Assembly: GCA_914767885.1 (NCBI GenBank) | Contig: CAJZBQ010000036.1 | Location: forward strand, 434,001 to 498,000 | Source of the DNA: Blepharisma stoltei | Taxonomy: Eukaryota; Ciliophora; Heterotrichea; Heterotrichida; Blepharismidae | Direction: 5' to 3' | Length of the DNA stretch: 64,000 nucleotides | Shown: positions 1 through 10,100 of the stretch, piece by piece | Layout of the letters: every line of letters begins with the position of its first letter | Numbering within the stretch: position 1 is the first letter of the stretch | Translations under genes and position numbers: made by a program | Notes under the pieces: generated by a model | The model's input: only the letters and a program-made list of their open reading frames with translations | Database searches by the model: none | Told to the model about the DNA's origin: nothing

Positions 1-474
1 AATAGCTAAGCGTTTGTCTGTATAAGGCCCAAAAACACTATAGCATTTTATGTTGTGCCCTTTAGTTCAGGAAGCTCCTTGCCCTTGTCCCTTTTTATGC
101 TGATCAATTCTATATTCGATGTTGACATATTTGCAGTATCCAACATAATAATACCCGTGCTCTATAGTCAGCACATAGACACAATAGACTTCATTTCAAT
201 CTCTTACATTTTCATATAAAACTGCATAATCAACATATGGATATATAGCATTTTCTATATAAAGTGGAATGTTTTCATGATAGGGACGTGTAAATAGAAG
301 TCCTGGACATTGGGTGTAAATCATAAATGCATTTAAAAATGTGATATCATTGTCTGACAACTGAACTTCGGTAAAAATACTTCCCCGAACGTTTTCGATT
401 CCGTGATACTTCATCAATTCTATTGTTTTTTTGAATTCTTCGATTTCAGCTTCAATCAAAGTATCAAATCTCAT
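1..474 (-). CDS. GIY-YIG domain protein (C-terminal part runs off the window)
   Basis: Read on the minus strand from ATG at 474. The first 93 codons give an unrecognised acidic N-terminal segment. At 193-195 there is TGA, read as Trp here, and the frame then stays open to base 1. The following residues contain Y-C-V-Y-V-L-T, then Y-Y-Y-V-G-Y, then a spaced R-I-D-Q-H and an aromatic/basic K-G-H-N segment. That is the pattern of a GIY-YIG nuclease fold: two beta strands with Tyr and Gly, then the Arg/His helix. The metal-binding Glu expected further on lies beyond the window. GIY-YIG proteins cut or process DNA in repair or mobile-element contexts. The role here is unknown, and the family call rests on a short motif. 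Confidence 0.7.
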
Positions 475-1343
475 TAAAACAGGCTCACGCTCAGGCCCAT
501 GAAGTGGTCAGACAGGGTTTAGCTGATACAAAGTTCATTCGTTCTCTTTTTTTATAGTTTCAGAGGTTGAAAGATAAGAAATTGTGCCTACAAGGATTTT
601 GTTATAGCCAGGACTTGCTTTAGATTTCCCTGGCTATGGGATGCTCACCCAATATGAGGAGTTTGCTAAGGCAAAATAATTGCCAAGTCAACCCCACCAG
701 CTAACAAGTGAAAGTTATATGACCACTTGGAGACTGTTTTTCTCTCGAGTCAACTTCAACAGTTTGGGTGACATTCTTATATAGCCGGGTAGTTTAAAGC
801 AGGCACTGGACTATATTACGTAAATATCTAATATATAAAACCGAAGGGCTTTCCGCCAAAAAGTCTTGGTACCTTTCCATTATTATCCAAAATGAATAGA
901 GATTTATTAGAAAAAATGAGAATAGAGATTTAAAGAAAGATAATTATATAGTGTATGCATCATTACCCAGTTTGATATAATAATTTCTCTTTATAGGTTG
1001 TTGTAAAGAATAATCTCCGATATCTGGTACTGCTTACTCTTCAAATCGGATAAGCATGCCAGAATCAGATATAGAAAGGCAGATTATTCTTTATCGAAGG
1101 CTATAAAAAGTAAAGGCTATATTAATTAAAAGATTAGCAAAATTAAAGGCAAATATTTAAAGATACAGCTCTGATCATAGACGAGTACCAGTCTAATTTA
1201 TTATTTCATGATAAGCATGTATTTCCTATACCTTATTTTGCATCAGCCAAGCAAGTATTTTAATGTTTCTATTTTTAATCATATTGACATTACTCATAAT
1301 AAAAAAAACGCAGTAATCTGATTAGATTCAACTTGATATTAAA
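475..1343. other. Intergenic stretch with a G+C-richer island and hairpins
   Basis: No supported gene. Bases 480-800 are less A+T-rich than the surroundings. They contain a short hairpin (TAGCCAGG at 604-611 pairing with CCTGGCTA near 629-636) and a 21-base string at 645-665 that recurs with one mismatch at 20664-20684. This suggests a decayed dispersed repeat. A second, longer hairpin at 1005-1092 is listed separately. Confidence 0.5.
1005..1092. repeat. 88-bp inverted repeat (hairpin)
   Basis: AAAGAATAATCT at 1005-1016 is the exact reverse complement of AGATTATTCTTT at 1081-1092. Inside, ATATCTGG.ACTG pairs imperfectly with CAG.ATCAGATAT. It could be a tiny MITE or an untranslated structured RNA. 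It is not a tRNA: no anticodon-arm geometry is seen. Confidence 0.6.
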
Positions 1344-2117
1344 ATGAAGCCTAAATCGAGAAGAACGCAATCACTAAACGAATTTTTTAGTTTCCAAACA
1401 ATGACATCTTTCCAACCGCCATCCTCAAAACTTATATTAGATAATTCTCCGCAAACACATAAATTTCAGTCTTTCAGCTCTACTAAAACTTTGAATCCAT
1501 TTTTGAATACTATTTCTGCTGAAGAAACTGTTCCCAGAAAAGAAAAGAAAACTCGAGAGCTCATTTTGAAAGAGCTCAGTAAAATCCAAAAAACAAATAA
1601 CTGCCCTGTAAAAAGCCGAGTCTTTAACCACAAGCATACGTCTTTATGAACATCACGTGGGTGCAGATCGCAGCCTCTATCTCCGCTTAATAAAATTCCG
1701 TTAAATCGCGATTATCCGATTCGCAGTAAAATTCCAAAAACTCCAGACTCCTCGCCAATCTTAGTTGGGTCGAAGCTCTCTCCAAAAATTCAAAATTTCA
1801 TGGCCAATTCTCTAGAAACACCGATCACAAAAAACTACCAAAATCTTAAAACTCTAGAATCCAAGCTGAGCAACTTAAAAAGAAGGGCTTCGGTCCCTTA
1901 CCTCCTTGATTTTGATAAAGATTTGACTAAATCAAGATGATCTATAGAGACTATTGAAAAAGGCTTACAAGAAGATCTGCATAAAGAGCTCACAAATGCA
2001 CGGGAAGCTGATTTCCGATCAGATATAACTAGGTTGACTGTATGGAAGCAAGATTTAACAGGGTTTAAAAAAGAAATCGATAGGATTATCAACTCTTTTC
2101 CAGTTACTAGATATTAA
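1344..2117 (+). CDS. Hypothetical basic Ser/Pro-rich protein with helical C-terminus
   Basis: 257 residues from ATG 1344 (A-rich upstream context) to TAA 2115-2117. Two in-frame TGA codons (1647-1649 and one in S-R-W-S near 1939) are read as Trp. The N-terminal two thirds is low in complexity and rich in Ser, Pro, Lys and Asn, with repeated S-P and T-P sites, so probably disordered. The last 80 residues are charged and look helical. No family recognised. The next gene starts only 22 bases downstream on the same strand. Confidence 0.65.
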
Positions 2118-2139
2118 TAGATCATTGATTTAAATTAAA

Positions 2140-3546
2140 ATGTTGGCTTCTCTTATAAAAGCAGTAAGGCCTTCGCCTCAGTTTGTGAAATATGAGCCAA
2201 AAGGACCAATTGTGAAAACTGCAGTACCAGGACCAGAAAGCTTGGCTTTGCTAAACGAATATGAAGGACTAACTCAGGATTTCAGGACTGTAAGATTCTT
2301 TGCCGATTATCAAAAAAGTATAGGGAATTATGTAGTTGATGCAGATGGAAACACCCTTCTTGATGCTTATGCTCTGAATGCTTCACTCCCAATAGGCTAC
2401 AATCACCCTCTCTTTTTATCATTCCTTGAGCAAGCGAATATTCGTCCTCATTTAATTCATAGATCAGCTTGTGCAGTCAATCCTTCTAGCGACTGGGCTT
2501 TAAAACTCAAAAACACTTTGCTTCCTCTGGGTCCTGAAAGCTTAAGCGAAATTTTCATGTCTTGTGGGTGCGGAATCGGAGCTACAGAAAACGCAATGAA
2601 AGCAGCATCTATTTGGTATTATAAAAATCAATACGGAGTTGACTTTACCCCTGAACAAATAAAAACAACAATAGAAGGAAAACCACCAGGGATCCCTGAT
2701 TACGCATTTTTGAGCCTTGAAGGAGCTTATCATGGCAGAAGTATTGGCCTTCTTTCTGTCTCTTCATCTTCTGGAATTGATAAAGTAGATTTCCCAAGCT
2801 TTAAATGGCCAAGAGCGCCTTTTCCAAAAGAAAAATATCCAATAACTTCCTATTCAGAAAACAAAGCTCAAGAATCACAAGCTTTAGAAGCAACAAGGAA
2901 AATCTTCCAAACAAGCAAAGTTCCTATAGTAGGACTTTTGATAGAGCCGATTCAAAACGAAGGGACATATTACGCAAGTCCTCAATACTATCAACAGCTC
3001 CAATCAATTGCGAAGGAATTCAAAGCTGCTGTCATTGTAGATGAGACCTATTCTGGAGTTGGGATTACAGGAAAGTTCTGGGCCCACCAGCATTGGGGAA
3101 TTCAGCCAGATATTTTAGTATTCTCTAAAAAAGCTCAAGTTTCAGGGTATTTTGCTAAGCCAGAATTCAGGCCACCTCATGCTTTTATGATGATGGGAAC
3201 TTGGTGTGGAGACCCTCTGCGTCTTGCCCAATTGCAAGGCGTAATGAATGTTATTTCTTGTGAAAACTTAGTCGATAGCGCCAGCTCTACTGGCGAATAT
3301 TTATTAAGCGGTCTCACCGCAATTCAAACTAAAAGAGACAAACTCGCAAATGTTAGAGGACTAGGCTTGCACATTGCTTTTGACATGCCAGACAAAGCCT
3401 CAGCCTGGGGATTATGCAAAAAATTACTAGAAAAGGGTGTTCACGTAGGAGTTGCGAAAGATAACGTCATTCAGCTAAGACCTTCTCTAATTTTCGGAAA
3501 GGCTCACGCTGACATATTCTTGGACGCACTTGATGCTTCCCTTTAA
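2140..3546 (+). CDS. ABAT: 4-aminobutyrate aminotransferase (GABA transaminase)
   Basis: 468-residue class-III, PLP-dependent aminotransferase, the usual length for eukaryotic GABA-T. It transfers the amino group of GABA to 2-oxoglutarate, giving succinic semialdehyde and glutamate, in the mitochondrion. Family landmarks in order: G-N-Y-V-V-D-A-D-G-N near residue 66, P-I-G-Y-N-H-P, G-A-Y-H-G-R-S, I-E-P-I-Q-N-E-G, V-D-E-T with T-G-K-F-W-A-H, and F-S-K-K at 328-331 holding the PLP lysine. The basic hydrophobic start (M-L-A-S-L-I-K-A-V-R) fits an import signal. The animal C-x-x-C iron-sulphur segment is replaced by a C-G-C-G stretch with two extra residues. No intron or IES is seen. Confidence 0.93.
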   Translation: MLASLIKAVRPSPQFVKYEPKGPIVKTAVPGPESLALLNEYEGLTQDFRTVRFFADYQKSIGNYVVDADGNTLLDAYALNASLPIGYNHPLFLSFLEQANIRPHLIHRSACAVNPSSDWALKLKNTLLPLGPESLSEIFMSCGCGIGATENAMKAASIWYYKNQYGVDFTPEQIKTTIEGKPPGIPDYAFLSLEGAYHGRSIGLLSVSSSSGIDKVDFPSFKWPRAPFPKEKYPITSYSENKAQESQALEATRKIFQTSKVPIVGLLIEPIQNEGTYYASPQYYQQLQSIAKEFKAAVIVDETYSGVGITGKFWAHQHWGIQPDILVFSKKAQVSGYFAKPEFRPPHAFMMMGTWCGDPLRLAQLQGVMNVISCENLVDSASSTGEYLLSGLTAIQTKRDKLANVRGLGLHIAFDMPDKASAWGLCKKLLEKGVHVGVAKDNVIQLRPSLIFGKAHADIFLDALDASL

Positions 3547-3580
3547 ATAAGAGAAATTATTAAAAATTAAAAAATAAATA

Positions 3581-4987
3581 ATGAACTATGCATTGATAAA
3601 CCAACTCGAAGAAAAAATTGAGAACGTCAAATTTGGCAAACTCCAGTGGAAACTGTTTTTCCTATGTGGGATGGGATGAGCAGCAGATATGATGTGAATA
3701 ACTGGCAATGCAATTTTCATGAATGAAATTGGTGAAGAATGGGGTGTCCCTGTTTACCAGAGGAGTGCGTTACCTTTTGGTCTAATGCTAGGGGTATTTG
3801 TAGGGAGCTACGCTTGGGGAACTATTTCTGATAGACGAGGGAGAATGCTGCCTTTTAAAAGGACACTAATCATTTCTGTGATTTCAGGAGCAATTGGATG
3901 TGCGTCAATGAATGTATGAATGATGGCAGTTTGCTTTTTTGGAGCTGGACTAGGATTAGGAGGAAATCTGGCTGTGGATGGAGCGGTATTTATAGAATAT
4001 TGCCCAAATAAATCAAGACATATGCTGACAGGCATGAGTATTGTGTGCGTTTTTGGCTCTATATTAGTATGTGGGTGCGCATGGCTTTACTTAGGCATTG
4101 GTCTTCCAGAAATGTGAAGGTTTCTTCTGGTCACTATTGTGTTTATTACCTTGGTCTCTGCAATTTTTAGATTTAGTATTAATGAAACACCTCACTATTT
4201 AATATCCAAAGGAAAAATTTCAGAAGCTGAATGGGTGATCTCAGAGATGCTAAAATACAATGGAGAAGAAGGGGTCAATATTCCACTGAATTCAATCGAA
4301 GTTCAGCAGGAAAATATGCCTGAGCATCTCGATATTAGAGGTCAAATTAAATTATTGCTTTCTCCTCCGTTGAGAAGAAGCTTGGTTTTCTATATTATGG
4401 TGATTCTTATATAGATATGATTTTTCACAGCTTTTACTTTTACAGGCTTTGGCAGCTATTTGCCTGAAATAATGAGACGCGCAGGAGCTGGAGACACAGA
4501 TAACCAAAGCTTATATATGACTATGTTTTTACAGCAGCTCTCCGGGATTCCAGCTGTAATTTTAGCTACTTATTTGGTTAAATCATCACTAGGGAGAAAA
4601 TGGACACAAGCAATTACTTTATTACTGGGAAGCGCATTCATTTTTGGATTTTTAACTAGTTCATATGATATTGTAACCTCTATTTAGCTAATGGTCTGCT
4701 CTGTTATTTTTTATTTATTAACGCTTATTGCGTACTCTGTGCAATATGCAATAACACCTGAAGCATTTCCAGCTGAAGTTAGGAGTTCTGCAGTTGGGAT
4801 TTGTAATTGCGCTAATCGATTGGCTTCCATGATTTCACCAATATTGGCAGGAATATTGTTGGAATTTACGAGCAATGATGTGCCAGCAGTCATTTTGTTT
4901 TCAGCAAGTTTAGCAGCTGCTGGGCTTAGTGGCTGCTTTATTAAGGAGACAAAAGATATGCCAAAGATAAATGTTTGTCAAAGATAA
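3581..4987 (+). CDS. MFS transporter, SV2/SVOP-like
   Basis: Starts at ATG 3581, 34 bases after the aminotransferase gene. With two 15-nt introns (4400-4414, 4673-4687) removed and TGA read as Trp, the product is 458 residues with about 12 hydrophobic segments. The MFS loop signature G-T-I-S-D-R-R-G-R-M follows helix 2. The C-terminal half has P-A-E-V-R-S-S-A-V-G, typical of SV2/SVOP and organic-ion transporters. A hydrophilic central loop with an N-E-T-P-H-Y-L motif (sugar-porter-like) splits the halves. Predicted integral membrane carrier. The substrate cannot be read from sequence. Confidence 0.85.
4400..4414 (+). other. 15-nt spliceosomal intron
   Basis: GTGATTCTTATATAG: starts GT, ends TAG and contains the in-frame stop that otherwise ends the reading frame. 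Removing it joins Y-I-M to I-W-F-F in a membrane helix. The length is the class seen in heterotrich ciliates. Confidence 0.85.
4673..4687 (+). other. 15-nt spliceosomal intron
   Basis: GTAACCTCTATTTAG interrupts the frame with TAG. Its removal joins D-I to L-M-V-C and keeps the helix open. Confidence 0.85.
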
Positions 4988-5191
4988 AACACCTTAACAA
5001 AATAATTCATAGTAATCTATAGCAATGATCACCTGGGCTTTAATAAATAACCTTAATGAGAAGTGCTTTTTAAAATTATTAAGAAATTAAATAATAAAAA
5101 AATTTACTCAGATTCTTGTATGAGTTTGTGCTGCCTTTTCCAAGGTAATCATAATAGAATCATGATTTAAATTAATTACTTTCTATAAAAT

Positions 5192-6292
5192 ATGGATGAG
5201 CAAGGGTTAAATCAAATGGAAATCGAGATGCAAAGGACTTTGGATTCTTTGTCAAAATATATATCATCTGGGAAAAATAATAAAGAGCACCTCAGAAATG
5301 TCCTCGAACCTTTTAGCCAGCTGCTGAAATATACGAACCTTGAGGTAAACGTATCTGTCACAATTCGCTATTATGCTTGCCAAAAATGTAAAAAACTAAT
5401 CCATGTTTCTGAGTTAGGAAATGCAATTCGATTGCCATGTGCTGAGTCGCATGTATTTTGCAATAATCAATGCTTAAAAGCTTTAATTGAAGATATGACA
5501 CTCAGAAATATTTTGGACTGAAAAGAATTAAGCGTCTGCCCTTCATGCTTCCAGAAAATCCCAGAAAATTTAATTTTTGCTGCATATGGTGGGCGCGAAT
5601 ATTTCAATAAATTATTATATGAAGAACGAGATAAAAAATTAAATTTCCAGTGCCTTATATGTTTAGAAAATTATCAAGTCAAAGATGGCATAACACTAGA
5701 ATGCGATCATAGATTTTGTAATACTTGCTTATCAGCGCATCTTAAAGCAAATATAGATGAAAGAAAAATCGACGACAAAAATTTAAAATGCCCAAATGAT
5801 TGCAATATGCCTATTGACGTAAACATTATCAAATATTTGGTAGATGATGCAACTTTTCAAAAATATTTAAAATTTTCAATTACTGGATGGCAGCCTACTG
5901 GAGAAGATGCTAAGGAAATCTACTTTCAATGCCCAGGAGCTGGATGTGAAAATATGATTCTATTGCCGAGCAACTTAGAAGAATATAAATGCGAGCACTG
6001 CAATCATGAATCATGTCCAAAGTGTAGAGATAAGCCTCACAAAGGGAATACTTGTGAAGCTTATGCTAAATGAAAAGCTGAAAATGACCAAGCCGATATA
6101 AAGTTCAATGAACTGATGAATCAAAATAATTGGGTTAATTGCCCATGATGCAGACAGCCAATTGAAAGAGTTACAGGATGCAAATTTATGGTATGCAATT
6201 CAGTAGCATGCAGAGGAGCCAAATATTTTTGTTTTGATTGCAAAAAAGGACTGAATGCTGATCACGAAGCACACATTTGCTTAAGAACATAA
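5192..6292 (+). CDS. RBR-type E3 ubiquitin ligase
   Basis: 366 residues, ATG 5192 to TAA 6290-6292, with several TGA codons read as Trp (one inside the C-P-W-C pair of RING2). The N-terminal half has an extra Cys-rich segment near residues 62-90. RING1 begins about residue 154 (C-L-I-C, then C-D-H-R-F-C and C-P). The in-between-RING domain follows around 240-290 (F-Q-C-P-G-A-G-C, then C-E-H-C and C-P-K-C). RING2 begins at 317 (C-P-W-C-R-Q-P-I-E) with the candidate catalytic Cys at 330 in T-G-C-K-F-M-V-C. In this family ubiquitin passes through that Cys before reaching substrate. The next gene encodes a UEV, which may be coincidence. No IES or intron. Confidence 0.9.
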
Positions 6293-6433
6293 TTGATATT
6301 TCTTATTAATCTTTATAGATACATTACTTAAGTTTATGCTGCATGCCTTATTGTATTTTCTTTGATTTGATGATAATCACTTAAAAATTAAAATTCCTGC
6401 ATCATAATATTATGATTTGATATAATTCATAAA

Positions 6434-6868
6434 ATGCAGTCAGCAGGTACTTAATATTTAGTTCCAAGAAATTTCAGACTTCTTGATGAGCTTGAAAAAG
6501 GTGAGCATGGCTTGGGCGATCCTAATGTGAGCTATGGCCTTGACAGAGGTGACGACATTACTTTGAGCAGCTGGACAGGAATGATAATTGGCCCACCAGG
6601 TGGTGTGCATGAAAACCGCATGTATCAAGTCAGATTTCACTGCGGCCCGAATTATCCTCAAGAAGCTCCACAGGTGCAGTTTATAACCAAAATCAATATG
6701 AGCAGCGTAAACCCTCATAATGGAATTGTTGACCCATCCAACTTTAGAATTCTTGGAAATTGGACTTCACAGTATACAATGGAGACCATCTTAGTAGAAC
6801 TTAGAAAAGACATGAATTCAGGTGCTAATAAGAGGCTTGCCCAACCTAACGAAGGAGAGACTTATTAA
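6434..6868 (+). CDS. UBE2V: Ubiquitin-conjugating enzyme variant (UEV, Mms2/UBE2V-like)
   Basis: 139 residues after removal of one 15-nt intron. Exon 1 is only 13 bases long. The match to Mms2/UEV1 runs end to end: V-P-R-N-F-R-L-L-D-E-L-E-K-G, W-T-G-M-I-I-G-P-P, C-G-P-N-Y-P, F-I-T-K-I-N-M, and the ending L-A-Q-P-N-E-G-E-T-Y. The catalytic Cys of true E2 enzymes is absent, as expected. UEVs pair with Ubc13 to build Lys63-linked chains in DNA-damage tolerance and signalling. Confidence 0.93.
6447..6461 (+). other. 15-nt spliceosomal intron
   Basis: GTACTTAATATTTAG lies 13 bases after the ATG and contains in-frame stops. Its removal yields M-Q-S-A-V-P-R-N-F, the conserved UEV start. Confidence 0.88.
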
Positions 6869-7126
6869 GTTTAATTTTCATTCATTGATGATGATTGAGT
6901 TTAGTTGAAAATTTTATTTAAAACTGGAATCTGTTAATTTTTTTTGTAATATCTTAAGAGATCAAATAAATTCTTTCATTGCTCAACTTATAAAAATCGT
7001 TTCTAAAATTATTTTACTGCTTGATCCATCTAAAAAATTATGTTTTATGTAAATACAACAATTTTGTCTATCATTTTGATAATTTCATTTAGCTTTATGC
7101 AATATCTACAGCATTATTAAATTAAA

Positions 7127-10100
7127 ATGTTCAAGCTTCTTGAATACGCCTATGAAAAAATTAAGGAAAAGCTATCGAAATATATACATGGAGGCCAAAT
7201 TAAAGAAAGTAGCAGCTTATCACGTTTGGAAATCAGACTTGAAGATGTTAAGATTCGTCACACTGCATTAGATGATTTATATCTTCCAATTGCTGTCCAT
7301 AGCACTTCTCTTGTAAAGCAAATAATTCTTACTATCACTCGAGATCCGAAAATTAAACTTGTTATAGAAAAGCTCCGCTTGGTCTTAAACCCAAGTCCAA
7401 TCCGTAGCTGAACTCGTCAGCAAGCCCAAGAATTTAAGCTGCAACGGCTAAGTAACTGAGAAGAAAAGCAAAGTTCAGTATACAGTAGCCAAAGTTGGCT
7501 GTCAAAAAATATTTCAAAATGATTTATTCCTGCACTTAAACAAGTGAAAATAAAAATCAATCATTTCAGATTAAGTTTCTGCTATATGCGAAGCTGGTCG
7601 CTTGCTATTGCTCTAAAAGGTAATCTACCATGGAAGCCGATTCTTTTTGGATTTTCGGTTAAGTTACCATCCAATAATAAATTCGCACCCTGGAAAGTGC
7701 TCATAGCTCTGATAATAAAAAAAAACTAATATGATAGGAAATGCTATAGCCTAGTCTAGGAAAACTTCAGAATAAATGAAATAGCAATTTTTGGTAGCAT
7801 ATCTAAACTTAATAGTCCTACAATTAAGAACAGGAGATGGCTCCTACTACCTGCTCCATAGGAAGTGTGCCAGATCCTGTCTTCAGCAATGCCATTATTT
7901 ATTTCTCTCAATCATTTAGGGATATATTACCAAGATACAGAAGCTCTGCAAATTTTGGGATATCCTTGCTTAGTGATGATATTAGTGAATAATATTGAAA
8001 TAGTAAAATCTAACGAATTTGATTCTGATGGGTTTGATTTAACAGCAGAAATAAAGGAATTTTCAATCTCGATGATGTGTGATCCAATTAATTTCGAAAA
8101 AGATAGTGATTTGGAGTCGATATATGATGAAATGAAAGTAACTCCCCCATTTTTAATTTAAAAAATTTTTTGAGATGCATTATTGAATTTTATTATCATC
8201 TATATTATTTATAATTCCAGTTAAGATTTAATCAATTATGATATTAAATTGATATTAGATAGAAGTTATTATTTACACCTTTAAATATTTTAGCTAATTT
8301 AAAAGAGGTTAATTTCGGTATTTTGTCCCATTTTATAAAAGGAATAAGTGAAAGAAATTTTTTACTAAAACCTTGTGACATAAATATAAAACTTACCCTA
8401 AATGCCAGCGACGGGCTAAACGCAATTGCACACAAAATTTCAATAACAGTAAAAAATAGCATTGAAATAGCACTAAATGAATACCAAAGATATTTTATTG
8501 AAGGACTAATTTACCTATTAAATTCTCGAGGCCCTTTTATGAAATACTATTCATTCAAGCCAACTGAATCAATTAAAATAGAAAAAGACAAATGATGGCA
8601 ATTTATTGTAAAATCAGCAAAATTTGACAGAAGAGTCAACATCATGAACATTTATTTTTCGCAGAGAAAGAAAAATCAATACTTGGAGCTTTACAAAAGA
8701 AAGCAAAAAATTGTCCACGCACCATGGCTGCAGCCACTCAAAGCAGACGAAGAGGAAAAAATAAGAGAAATTGAAGAATTGTTTTCGTATGATGAGCTAA
8801 TAGTTTTAAGAGCCAAAGCTCTCAAGGATATAAGACTAGAAGCATGCGAAATGTATCCTTACAGTTTTGCAGAAAGTTCAAAAGAAAATAAGACTTTAGA
8901 TGAAGTCAGAGAAGAAACCCAAAAGAATGAAGAAATTAAAAATTATTTTAAAGAATGGCATTCTCACTTGATTGAGCATCATAATAAAAATCGTGGCGAA
9001 GATAATGAAGAATCTACGCAAACTGCAGCGAAGCCAGAGAGTGATACTGAGACCAAGCATAACCTTTATATTTCATGAAATATAGACAGGGTCATTTTTT
9101 ATTTGCAAAGGTTGAAGTGCTCTTCATTGCCAGCGTTTGCTATAATTTCAAAAGAAAACTGCTCTTGTTTTAAATGCAACCCAGTTCGCCTCGAGAAACA
9201 AAAACAAAAAAGCTCTAAATCTACTCAGAGACTGCTAACCGATTACGGCACCACGGTTGGGAGCGATGACGATGAAAAAGACATTTTTAAAATCGAAGGC
9301 TTCAAAAGAATGGGACCTCCAAGGATAAGATTGATGCCCCTTATAAAAATGAGAGACACCGCCATAGAATATGGTGAAGAAATGTACAGCATTGGGGCTG
9401 TAGGTTATAAAAATCAATCTGATGATCCATATGAACCAAATATTGTAAAAGAGCAGACAATCTTTATATTCTTATTGCAAAATCTAACAGGAGAAATAAA
9501 AATTGGATCTGATAATATCAAAACTACTACTCCAATTATGATTGAAAACATACAAATAATTGATCCTATGTCATTTGCATATAATTTAAAGCCAGAAAAC
9601 ATAAAATACAAGCAAAGAGATACTAAGCCAGTATGTGATATTTATTTTTATAAAAGTTGACTTGATGATGTCATATTTGAGCAAGGCAAAATGAATAAGT
9701 ACCCAACATGGTGTCTCAGGCATTTTATGAGAGATGTTGGGCTACTTGAAGAATTTGAAATAATGGCTCATATGAGAGAAGTCGAAAATGATAAAATTGT
9801 TTGTGTATGTGGGTCACATTGGAGATCAGCTAAAGCAATGATTGAAAGGTTTATAGCTAGACCTAACAGTATTCATATTTCTCCTGAGCTTAAGGCTACG
9901 TTTAATAAATCAACTGATATTGAAAAGCTTAAAGTCATCGTTAATTCAATTGAGAATTTTTTTTTAAATGAGATTCTACCATTTTATCTGAGAAACTGCA
10001 TCCGCTATTTCTTTAGATATTTGCCTATTTCCTATATAAGATCAGAAAATCCTAATTTTAGCTTAACTCTTGATATTTCGAGAAAAAAAACTGATCTTAA

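Noticed and set aside
5521-6130. Several genes ending at TGA
   Set aside because: Homology (RBR, MAPK, WD40) continues through each TGA at Trp positions, so TGA is sense here.
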